From contig SYPI01000065.1 in assembly GCA_005804005.1 (NCBI GenBank), positions 1 to 6,780 on the forward strand: a stretch of 6,780 nucleotides of DNA. Reading direction: 5' to 3'. Of this stretch, positions 1 to 5,780 are shown in pieces. The stretch comes from Planctomycetia bacterium (GTDB lineage: Bacteria > Planctomycetota > Phycisphaerae > Phycisphaerales > SM1A02). The first letter of the stretch is position 1. Every line of letters begins with the position of its first letter. Position numbers and translations under genes: made by a program. The notes below the pieces were generated by a model that had not been told where the DNA came from, ran no database searches, and saw only the letters and a program-made list of their open reading frames with translations.

Positions 1-2452
1 CCTCGCGGAACTCGGCAACGGAGAACGGCGGCAAGACAGTGGTCTCGCTCTGTAGTCCGGTGGGATTGTGCCAGCCGACCACCGGGTAGATGGGCAGGCG
101 CCGTCCGCTGAGCTTCTGCACATTGGCCTGCAGTCTTCGGCAGACCTGGACCTCAAAGCGGGTCCGCCAGTAATTGCTGGAGTGCGCGCCGAGCGAAGGG
201 GCGGTTGGATCGGTGAAGAGCGCTATGGATCGCGTACCGAGTGTCCCAAGCACTCCGCGGTACACATTTCGATTCCACGCCTCCAAATCCTTTCCTGGCG
301 GGGCGGTTCGCGCCCCGATTTGCGCCGCTGCGGCGCGCTCTGCCTCAGTGCTCGCCCCGACCAACTCTGTTCCCGGCCAGCCGGGACGGCCATCGTCCTG
401 CGAACGCATGTAGGCGCTGGGCGTGAGCACATCAATATGCTCGGCGACGAACGCCACGAACTCCGGGTCATCGACTCGGGCTAGGGCGGCGTCCATCTGT
501 CGGCGAGTCATGCGGAAGGCATCGGCGCCGCCACCGCCGCGGGGCAAGGGAACCGCCGAGTCGCCTAGCAGCACCGGACTGTCGCTGAGGGCGGCCATGA
601 TTCCCGGTCCGGCCGGATTGGGTGACCACCAACCCTCAGGGAGTCCATAGAAAGCGACTCGGGCCTGAGGATAGTGGTTGCGGAGCGAACTCAGCGCCGG
701 GGCGAAGCTCTGCATCAGGTGGCGATCTCCCGGGGTCATTCCCCGCGGATCAGCGGCGCGCCACTCGGCGCACCAACCCTCGTAGTCCACATCGATGAGT
801 CCATCGAAGGCGCTTGGATTCTGGATGACCTCCAGCACCGGTGAGGCATCCACCCACTCGGAGAGGTGTCCGCTATCGCCGCCACTGACGGCGGTCGGGC
901 CCCACCCATACGCCTTGCGTGGGAAGTGGGTCAGGTTCCAGCCGTCGAAATCGAGTTTGGATTGCTCGGTGCCAGCCCCACCCGGCGCGGCAGCCGCCAG
1001 CCGATGCGGGTCGCCATCGTCATCACCTACCGGCGGGTTCTGTGGGTAGATCTCCAGACAATCGGTGGAGACACCCAACTCGTGCAATCGGTGGGCGAAG
1101 TCAGTGGAGAGGAAGGCGTTGGCGCGAGTGATCACCCGGGGCAATGTGGGCGCAGCCTCAAATGCCGCGAACTGGATCGCGCCGGATTCAACCCGGCCGA
1201 GTACCTGCGATATCCCGAGCACCAGCCAGGCGCCGGTCTGGCCGGGAGCGATCTCAACCGTCCGCGGTTGCGCGTTGATGAGGACCTGCACCCGGGTGAT
1301 GCCATCAATCGCCGCGATTCGCCAGATCTGCCTCGTGGCGGTTCGCGCCCCGGTGACAACCACTCGGTCAGTCCAGAGCGGTGCCGGAGTCTCCAGCCAT
1401 TCGCCTGAGAGCGCGGCGTGGTCATTGAGTTCCACCGCTGCTGTCAGCAGCGCCTCGCGCCAGCCGCCGTCGCCAACGATGCAAGCCCCGGGGCATCCCA
1501 TCAACAGCAGGTGGCGCACCAGTTCACTCTGCAGTGGAGAGTTGGTAAACGGAGAAGCCAGATCGGCCGGAACTGTGTCGCCGCGAAACCATGGCCGGTT
1601 CGGCGCTTTCTCACTCAGCCGCATGGAGCGGGCCCGATGAACTTCCTTGCGAAAGGCGTCGAAAGCCGAACCGCCCGCTGGCCCGAGACCGGCCCCTTGC
1701 CAAACCTCCGCCGCCGGTGAGATCCAACCGTCGTGAATCGGCGACGCCTCGGCCAAGTTGGCCCCACGAGTGCGCACTTCGGGAGATGGATTCCAGTGAA
1801 TCGAAGCCCGCTCTGGGGCGATTGAGTAACTGCCGGCGATCGAGCACTTCGCCTCGGGCAGGTTGGCCCGCGCGGGCGCGGTGAACGCCGCCGCGGCGGC
1901 GGCATCGAACACCCCGCCGATGGCATACTGCCAGCGAATCCAATCGGTGGTGCCCGGGTGCATGTTGGTCAGACTCTTGATGCCCAGCGGCTGGGCCCAC
2001 GGGGCGAAACGCCGGTCCGCGGCGATTGCCGCCCACACCTGCGGGGCGGGCTCGCCCAGTGACTCGGCGCTCAGAGTGCGCCTGGGATCGACCAGAATCA
2101 GATCAACTCGCTCGCCGGTGGCGCTCAGGGCGCGCAGGAACGAGCCAACTTGCGCCGACGCCGCGGCTGAACCGTGCGTCAGCCACGGACTTGGGTATGG
2201 CCCTAGTTCCCCGTTGGGCGCCAGGCAGCGGTCACGCGGATCGCCGACAAGTTCAGCCCCAAGACCGCTGATTTCCACCGCCCGCAATCCTTGCGGGAGT
2301 CCGTGCAGATCGAACGCGACCCGGGTGATATCCATCGATGGCTCAACGCGGACTGCGTCAACCAATCGTTGAGGCATGGCCGGGTTCCAGACGGCAATCG
2401 GCGGCAGGGCAGCGAGTGCTGCGGCGAGAGTGGTCGTCCGTGCGCGTCTCAT
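1..2452 (-). CDS. Large probably exported protein with a hyaluronidase (GH56)-like barrel; C-terminus beyond the left edge
   Basis: Reading the minus strand from the ATG at 2452 gives one uninterrupted frame of 817 codons to the window edge. Residues 1-22 are basic (MRRAR) then hydrophobic, a weak signal peptide or anchor, so the protein is probably exported. Residues 40-345 look like a carbohydrate-enzyme barrel: LILVDP at 118-123, an AKCSIAG strand at 201-207 and RPWFRGD at 286-292. Residues 362-413 look like a small beta-sandwich. From about 437 a second barrel starts. It has VDYEGWCAEW (555-564), which aligns with the IDWEEWRPLW-type catalytic segment of GH56 hyaluronidases, putting D556 and E558 at the catalytic Asp and Glu. 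It also has YPQARVAFYGLP (594-605), which resembles the family's YYGFP segment, and VLTPSAYM (675-682), which resembles LFPSIYL. The family match is my motif alignment from memory; the frame is direct. The gene follows the flippase by 38 bp, suggesting a shared operon and a role in trimming or modifying surface polysaccharide. The substrate is unknown. No in-frame start lies upstream and the Shine-Dalgarno is poor. Confidence 0.85.
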   Translation of the reverse strand, partial: MRRARTTTLAAALAALPPIAVWNPAMPQRLVDAVRVEPSMDITRVAFDLHGLPQGLRAVEISGLGAELVGDPRDRCLAPNGELGPYPSPWLTHGSAAASAQVGSFLRALSATGERVDLILVDPRRTLSAESLGEPAPQVWAAIAADRRFAPWAQPLGIKSLTNMHPGTTDWIRWQYAIGGVFDAAAAAAFTAPARANLPEAKCSIAGSYSIAPERASIHWNPSPEVRTRGANLAEASPIHDGWISPAAEVWQGAGLGPAGGSAFDAFRKEVHRARSMRLSEKAPNRPWFRGDTVPADLASPFTNSPLQSELVRHLLLMGCPGACIVGDGGWREALLTAAVELNDHAALSGEWLETPAPLWTDRVVVTGARTATRQIWRIAAIDGITRVQVLINAQPRTVEIAPGQTGAWLVLGISQVLGRVESGAIQFAAFEAAPTLPRVITRANAFLSTDFAHRLHELGVSTDCLEIYPQNPPVGDDDGDPHRLAAAAPGGAGTEQSKLDFDGWNLTHFPRKAYGWGPTAVSGGDSGHLSEWVDASPVLEVIQNPSAFDGLIDVDYEGWCAEWRAADPRGMTPGDRHLMQSFAPALSSLRNHYPQARVAFYGLPEGWWSPNPAGPGIMAALSDSPVLLGDSAVPLPRGGGGADAFRMTRRQMDAALARVDDPEFVAFVAEHIDVLTPSAYMRSQDDGRPGWPGTELVGASTEAERAAAAQIGARTAPPGKDLEAWNRNVYRGVLGTLGTRSIALFTDPTAPSLGAHSSNYWRTRFEVQVCRRLQANVQKLSGRRLPIYPVVGWHNPTGLQSETTVLPPFSVAEFRE
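302..317. repeat. 16-bp direct repeat inside the large protein gene, copy 1
   Basis: GGCGGTTCGCGCCCCG occurs here and at 1337-1352 in the same orientation. Both copies are in frame and encode GARTA (residues 713-717 here and 368-372 in the other copy). The two protein contexts differ (one inside the putative beta-sandwich, one late in the second barrel), so this is not an obvious domain duplication. Confidence 0.5.
1337..1352. repeat. 16-bp direct repeat inside the large protein gene, copy 2
   Basis: This is identical to 302-317. On the coding strand it encodes GARTA in VTGARTATR (residues 366-374), within the segment that looks like a beta-sandwich linking the two barrel-like halves. It may be chance in GC-rich DNA. 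Confidence 0.5.
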
Positions 2453-2455
2453 GGT

Positions 2456-2474
2456 TCGTCTCGGCGCCCGACGA
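2456..2474 (-). other. Short inverted repeat just upstream of the large protein's start codon
   Basis: On the plus strand TCGTC (2456-2460) and GACGA (2470-2474) are perfect inverted repeats separated by nine bases that contain the palindrome GGCGCC. In the mRNA the hairpin would end 3 nt before the ATG at 2452, inside the 38-bp gap after the flippase stop. It would cover the place where a Shine-Dalgarno sequence should be, and no good one is visible there. There is no T-tract, so it is not an intrinsic terminator. A role in damping translation is inference; a 5-bp stem in GC-rich DNA can arise by chance. Confidence 0.3.
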
Positions 2475-2490
2475 GGGCCGCAACTCGCCT

Positions 2491-4095
2491 CTACAGGAAG
2501 AGTAGGCGACGGGCCAGCGGCCGGACACCGACTGGCAGTACCTCGATGGTGGCGATGATGGTCGGGGTCGCCGCCAAGCGGGCCGCGGCTATCGAGAGCG
2601 AGACATACAAGGTCCCGGTCAGCACCATGTCACACAGAGCAACCAGGCGGGCGTTCGTGCCGTGAGCCAGAATCTCGGTCAGCAGACTGGCCGACACCGC
2701 GTCAGCGGCGATGGCGGCCAGCACCGCCAGAGTCGGCGCGAAGAGCAGGTCGTGAATCGTCTCGCGAATGGGAAATCCGAACTCGCGCATGGTCACCTGC
2801 ATCCGATTGGCACAGACCAGTCCAGTGGTGAGTCCGACTCCGGCGGCCAGGGCGATCGCCCCTGAGACATCGTCCAGCTTGAACCGCCAGGCAATCAGCC
2901 CGCCAAGCGCCGCCCCGGCCAGCACGCTTCCGGCGCGCCAGGCATCTAGCAGCGCCACCCGACGGAACTCGCGCAGCCCCATGAGCGGGCCAGTCAGCAC
3001 TGCCAGACAGGTGGCGTAACTGAGCCCGACTGTCAGCAGGTAAATCGGCAGCTTTGCCCCGGCCCATTTCCCTCCCCAGATGAATTGCTCGGTGGGCGGG
3101 AACATCGCCGCCATCCCCATGCCGATTGTGGGCACGAACAGCATGCTGCCTTGGAACGCGCCAGCCATCGCCAGTCGCTCGCGGGTTCGATCGCCGCGCA
3201 GACGCGAGATGGTCGGTGCAAAGACGCTCTGCAGGTTCACCACCATCAGCATGGCTGGCTGGCTGGCCAGTTGATAGGCGAAGAAGTAGAGGCCCAGTGA
3301 ACTGGCGCCGATGAGCAGCGAGCCGATGAGGTAGTCGCCTTGGAGTGTGATGGTCGAGAGCACCCCCAGGAGCACGATCCAGCGCATCTTGGGCAGCACC
3401 GCGTTGAACCCCTCACGCGAACAGCCGAAGGCGGCTGGACGGATGCCGCTGAAAGATAGGCAGCAGGCGGTTTCAACCATTGTGGAAAGGCAGACCGGAA
3501 TGGCCAGCGCCAGCGGTCCCCAGGCATTGGCGGCTAGGAACCAAGTGGCGACCAGACGCACTACTGCCAGAGCGGTGTCCAGGAGGGTTAACCCCTTGAA
3601 TCGCATGTCGCTGAGCATGCGGGCGCGGGCGTGTTGGCCGATCGCGTTGAACAGGAGTTGCAGGCCGAGAATGAACAGGGTCGGCCCCAGTGCGGCTTCG
3701 CCGTACCACGACTGGGCTGGCAGGGCGACGGCCCATGTGGCGACGGCGCCGATGGTGCAGCAGAGCAGTCCGAACCAGAAGAATGGTCCAGCCTCGCGCT
3801 CGTAGTCCGAGGAGGGCATGGTGCCCAGGTAGAAGTGAGTACCGCCAGCCCGCAGAAGCCCGGTGACACCCAGGATGCCCAGAGCGGTGGCGAAGACGCC
3901 AAGGTCCGCTTCAGACAGGTACACGCCCACGACAATCTGCGAGCCGAAGGAGAGCGCCCGGGCAACGAGGGCTCCCACCATCGTGATCGCGACGCCTCTA
4001 GCAGCAGTCTTAAGGTGTGGCATTCGGCGCGACTCCACCGGAATGCAGGCGGCCGTGTCCTCGGGCACGGCGGAATCGACCGTACTATAGTTCAT
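2491..4095 (-). CDS. Polysaccharide flippase, Wzx/RfbX-like (MOP superfamily)
   Basis: The product has 534 residues and is almost entirely membrane-embedded, with about 12-14 hydrophobic segments from residue 35 to about 505. A polar 30-residue N-terminus and a basic C-terminus (PLARRLLFL) flank them. Proteins of this type move lipid-linked oligosaccharide units across the inner membrane for capsule, exopolysaccharide or O-antigen assembly. The best family signature is in the middle: GDYLIGSLLIGASSLGLYFF at 253-272, then AYQLASQP at 273-280, the D-x-L-IG-LLG-x-LG-x-Y pattern of the Polysacc_synt/WzxC proteins. The length fits the family (about 430-530). I chose the ATG at 4095 because GAGGTGA directly precedes it. 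An in-frame ATG eight codons upstream (4119) has no such site and would overlap the divergent small gene. The next gene on the strand is the large glycosidase-like protein, 38 bp downstream, which supports a surface-polysaccharide role. Which glycan it carries cannot be told. Confidence 0.9.
   Translation of the reverse strand: MNYSTVDSAVPEDTAACIPVESRRMPHLKTAARGVAITMVGALVARALSFGSQIVVGVYLSEADLGVFATALGILGVTGLLRAGGTHFYLGTMPSSDYEREAGPFFWFGLLCCTIGAVATWAVALPAQSWYGEAALGPTLFILGLQLLFNAIGQHARARMLSDMRFKGLTLLDTALAVVRLVATWFLAANAWGPLALAIPVCLSTMVETACCLSFSGIRPAAFGCSREGFNAVLPKMRWIVLLGVLSTITLQGDYLIGSLLIGASSLGLYFFAYQLASQPAMLMVVNLQSVFAPTISRLRGDRTRERLAMAGAFQGSMLFVPTIGMGMAAMFPPTEQFIWGGKWAGAKLPIYLLTVGLSYATCLAVLTGPLMGLREFRRVALLDAWRAGSVLAGAALGGLIAWRFKLDDVSGAIALAAGVGLTTGLVCANRMQVTMREFGFPIRETIHDLLFAPTLAVLAAIAADAVSASLLTEILAHGTNARLVALCDMVLTGTLYVSLSIAAARLAATPTIIATIEVLPVGVRPLARRLLFL
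4086..4091 (+). promoter_or_regulatory. Possible -10 element for the small membrane peptide gene
   Basis: TATAGT (overlapping TACTAT at 4083-4088) is the only AT-rich hexamer close upstream of the plus-strand gene starting at 4118. It lies inside the first codons of the divergent flippase, within the 8-bp palindrome ACTATAGT (4084-4091). I see no convincing -35 box about 17 bp upstream. It would give a leader of about 20 nt that includes the GGAGA site. This is a weak call. Confidence 0.3.
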
Positions 4096-4096
4096 G

Positions 4097-4103
4097 TCAC
4101 CTC
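4097..4103 (-). promoter_or_regulatory. Shine-Dalgarno site deciding the flippase start
   Basis: The minus strand reads GAGGTGA one base before the ATG at 4095, a seven-base match to the 3' end of bacterial 16S rRNA (complement UCACCUC). Spacing counted from the GAGG core is 4 nt, slightly short but workable. This favours 4095 over the upstream in-frame ATG at 4119. Confidence 0.6.
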
Positions 4104-4108
4104 GGAGA
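4104..4108 (+). promoter_or_regulatory. Shine-Dalgarno site of the small membrane peptide
   Basis: GGAGA lies 9 nt before the ATG at 4118. It directly abuts, on the opposite strand, the flippase's ribosome-binding site at 4097-4103. The spacing is normal and supports translation of the short plus-strand frame. Confidence 0.45.
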
Positions 4109-4117
4109 ACCTGCCTC

Positions 4118-4258
4118 ATGGGCGCTCAGCAAGTCCTCATCGCCAATGTCCTCTGGCTGCTCTTCCTCGGCGGCTGGTGCGTCGCCTACTTCCTCCAGGC
4201 GCGAGCCGACAAGGCAGGACCGGGCAGGTATCCGCCCGACACCGACTCAGGCCATTGA
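4118..4258 (+). CDS. Small single-span membrane protein, 46 residues, function unknown
   Basis: The ATG at 4118 opens a 46-codon frame ending in TGA at 4256-4258. Residues 6-26 (VLIANVLWLLFLGGW then CVAYFL) form one clear transmembrane helix. A short polar, partly basic tail follows (QARADKAGPGRYPPDTDSGH). Third codon positions are mostly G or C, as in the neighbouring genes, and GGAGA sits 9 nt upstream; these two facts are why I call it a gene. I do not recognise a family. It could be a small regulator or subunit of a membrane complex, but nothing in the sequence says which. Its start is 22 bp from the divergent flippase start and its stop is 13 bp before tRNA-Arg, so it is probably on the same transcript as the tRNA. 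The alternative is a chance frame in a tRNA leader. Confidence 0.5.
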   Translation: MGAQQVLIANVLWLLFLGGWCVAYFLQARADKAGPGRYPPDTDSGH

Positions 4259-4271
4259 TTCGGGTTCCGCC

Positions 4272-4345
4272 GCCCGACTAGCTCAGTTGGATAGAGCACC
4301 GGTTTCCTAAACTGGAGGTCGCGCGTTCGAGTCGCGCGTCGGGCG
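4272..4345 (+). tRNA. tRNA-Arg, anticodon CCT
   Basis: This is a complete cloverleaf. The acceptor stem GCCCGAC/GTCGGGC pairs at all seven positions and the discriminator is G73. The D arm is GCTC/GAGC with loop AGTTGGATA. The anticodon stem CCGGT/ACTGG pairs fully, the loop is TTCCTAA with CCT at 4306-4308, the variable loop is AGGTC, and the T stem GCGCG/CGCGC carries loop TTCGAGT. It decodes AGG. The 3' CCA is not encoded: TTT follows the discriminator. The gene begins 13 bp after the small peptide's stop and ends 32 bp before the MFS start. I see no separate promoter with confidence. Confidence 0.96.
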
Positions 4346-4364
4346 TTTGCCTGGTTCCGAGCGT

Positions 4365-4370
4365 TAGACT
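4365..4370 (+). promoter_or_regulatory. -10 element for a leaderless MFS transcript
   Basis: TAGACT fits the TANNNT pattern and ends 7 bp before the GTG start at 4378, so transcription would begin at or within a base of the start codon. No Shine-Dalgarno sequence is present in the 32-bp gap after tRNA-Arg. In bacteria that use leaderless mRNAs a TANNNT box at this distance is the usual signature. No clear -35 hexamer is seen. Co-transcription with tRNA-Arg, then processing, is the alternative. Confidence 0.4.
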
Positions 4371-4377
4371 CCTGACG

Positions 4378-5697
4378 GTGAACTCAAATCTCAGCCGCAC
4401 CGCCGCCGCTCCGGTTGCTTCCGCCAGCCTGCTGCGCACCACGGCAATCTCGGCTCTCGGCGGGGTGTTCGAGTTCTACGACTTCGTCATCTTTGCCGTG
4501 TTTGCCCCGCACATCGGGGCAACATTCTTCCCCGACGAGACAGGCTCTACCGGAGCCACGCTGAAGGCATTCGCGGTGTTTGCTGTGGGGTATCTGGCGC
4601 GGCCCATCGGCGGGATTCTCTGGGCGCATGTCGGGGATCGCCGTGGCCGGGCGTATGTGTTTTCACACACCGTGCTGGGGATGGCCGCCAGCACGCTGCT
4701 CATCGGGCTGCTGCCGGGCTATGCCACCCTTGGTCTGATGGCGCCGGTATTGCTGGTGGCGTTGCGACTGCTGCAGGGGATGGCGCTGGGTGGTGAGATT
4801 CCCTCGTCGCTGTGCTGGCTCAGTGAGCACGCTGGCCAGCGGCGCCGCGGGCTGGTGACTGCCACGCTGCTGGCCGGTGTCAACTCCGGAATGTTGCTCG
4901 GGCAGGGCGTGGCGCTGGCCATCGAGCGCGCCTTTGGCAGCGAAGAGGCACTGGACTGGGCCTGGCGGCTGGCGTTCCTGTTCGGCAGCGTGGTCGGCGT
5001 GGTGGCGTACTTCGTTCGGCGTCATGTGGGTGAGACGGCGGAGTTCACGCGCCTGCACGCGGCGGGCGGCGTTGAGCGGCTGCCGCTGAAGACTCTGATT
5101 CGCCAGGCGCCGCGGCAGGTTGTGGCCGGCTGGTGCATGTGTGCCCTGCACGCCTGGGTGGTGGCGGCGCTGTATCTGGCGCTGCCCAGTTACCTGGTGC
5201 AGGTGCTCAAGATTCCGCTGGCCCGAGCTGAATCGATCGCGCTGGTTTCGGCCAGCATGGGCTCGGTTCTCTACATCTGCGCCGGTTGGCTGGGCGACCG
5301 ATTCGGGGCGCGTCGCGTTTGCGTGGTGCTCTGTATCGCCGTCATGTTGGCGGCAATCCCGGGCTACGCGCTGATGGAGGAGGTTGGCCCGGGGGCCGCT
5401 GTTGCGTTGGGCGCGCTGGCCGGATCTTTCATCGGCGCATACCTCGGATTGCTCCCGGCAATGTTCGTGCCAGCGGTGCGAGTCTCCGGGCTGGCTGTGG
5501 CCTACGACGGTGCATTCGCCGTAGTGGGTGGCCTCGGGCCGCTGGTGATGCTGTCGGCCGCAGCTCGATTCGGTTGGTGGGGGCCAGCGGCCTTGCTGGC
5601 CCTGGCGGCGGGGGTGGCGCTGGTTGGCCTGCTCCTGGTAGGGGAGAGACCACGCGCGGGGGAAATGGCGATGGGCGGGCTCGAACCGCCGACCTAG
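4378..5697 (+). CDS. MFS transporter, metabolite:H+ symporter (MHS/ProP-like) family
   Basis: The frame encodes 439 residues with about 12 membrane helices, the usual length for this family, and lies in the inner membrane. Members import osmolytes or carboxylates (proline/betaine, citrate, 2-oxoglutarate, shikimate) with protons; the substrate here cannot be read. Visible MHS features in order are FEFYDFVIF (31-39, helix 1), motif A HVGDRRGRA (84-92), RLLQGMALGGE (130-140), WAWRLAFLFG (194-203), RRHVGETAEF (214-223, like the RRxLxETPEF of ProP) and the second-half motif A copy GWLGDRFGARR (303-313). The GTG at 4378 is the first usable start. It has no Shine-Dalgarno but a TAGACT box just upstream, so the mRNA may be leaderless. 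The last ten residues (MAMGGLEPPT) and the stop are encoded by the antisense strand of tRNA-Met, the well-known GLEPPT-type tail. The true fold probably ends near residue 425. Confidence 0.92.
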   Translation: MNSNLSRTAAAPVASASLLRTTAISALGGVFEFYDFVIFAVFAPHIGATFFPDETGSTGATLKAFAVFAVGYLARPIGGILWAHVGDRRGRAYVFSHTVLGMAASTLLIGLLPGYATLGLMAPVLLVALRLLQGMALGGEIPSSLCWLSEHAGQRRRGLVTATLLAGVNSGMLLGQGVALAIERAFGSEEALDWAWRLAFLFGSVVGVVAYFVRRHVGETAEFTRLHAAGGVERLPLKTLIRQAPRQVVAGWCMCALHAWVVAALYLALPSYLVQVLKIPLARAESIALVSASMGSVLYICAGWLGDRFGARRVCVVLCIAVMLAAIPGYALMEEVGPGAAVALGALAGSFIGAYLGLLPAMFVPAVRVSGLAVAYDGAFAVVGGLGPLVMLSAAARFGWWGPAALLALAAGVALVGLLLVGERPRAGEMAMGGLEPPT

Positions 5698-5739
5698 GGT
5701 TTATGAATCCCTCGCTCTAGCCAGCTGAGCTACATCGCC
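5666..5739 (-). tRNA. tRNA-Met, anticodon CAT (elongator type)
   Basis: Read on the minus strand, this is a complete cloverleaf. The acceptor stem GGCGATG/CATCGCC pairs fully and the discriminator is A73. The D arm is GCTC/GAGC with loop AGCTGGCTA, and the T stem GGCGG/CCGCC carries loop TTCGAGC. The anticodon CAT (plus-strand 5703-5705) lies in loop TTCATAA. The paired G1-C72 excludes the usual initiator, which has an unpaired position 1-72. The body closely resembles elongator tRNA-Met; an Ile tRNA with modified CAT is the less likely alternative. The anticodon stem AGGGA/ACCCT has an A31-A39 mismatch next to the loop. CCA is not encoded. The 3' part overlaps the end of the convergent MFS frame by 32 bp. 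pyrG lies 41 bp upstream. Confidence 0.95.
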
Positions 5740-5750
5740 GAAGGGGCGGG

Positions 5751-5756
5751 ATTGTA
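5751..5756 (-). promoter_or_regulatory. -10 element of the tRNA-Met promoter
   Basis: The minus strand reads TACAAT, one base off TATAAT, 11 bp before the first base of tRNA-Met. A start about 7 bp downstream would leave a leader of about 4 nt for RNase P to remove. The hexamer about 17 bp upstream (TGCCCC) is a poor -35. The element sits in the pyrG-tRNA gap, so the tRNA need not depend on readthrough from pyrG. Confidence 0.55.
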
Positions 5757-5780
5757 GCGCCCGGCGTACCGATGGGGCAC

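Noticed and set aside
1065..1640. Plus-strand open frames (up to 191 codons) across 1-2450
   Set aside because: They lie opposite an 817-codon minus-strand frame with recognisable motifs and a consistent codon pattern. Their products are Arg/Pro/Ser-rich with no fold-like features, typical of GC-rich antisense frames.
1611..2036. 141-codon minus-strand frame inside the large protein gene
   Set aside because: It is an out-of-frame shadow of the same coding strand. The main frame is continuous through this stretch, so no frameshift needs explaining.
4096..4119. Flippase starting at the ATG at 4119
   Set aside because: It has no Shine-Dalgarno upstream, whereas the ATG at 4095 has GAGGTGA. The longer form would also overlap the divergent small gene's start codon.
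3631..4281. 216-codon plus-strand frame opposite the flippase start, running into tRNA-Arg
   Set aside because: It is antisense to the flippase and reads through most of the small peptide region and into the tRNA. The product is low-complexity and has no visible ribosome-binding site.
5666..5739. tRNA-Met as the initiator tRNA
   Set aside because: Initiator tRNAs of bacteria have an unpaired 1-72 position and three G-C pairs closing the anticodon stem. Here G1 pairs with C72 and the loop-closing pair is A-A.
5744..5762. GGGCG/CGCCC inverted repeat as a terminator for pyrG
   Set aside because: The stem is only 5 bp with a 9-base loop and no T-run follows on the minus strand. The loop contains the tRNA-Met -10 box, so a promoter is the better reading.
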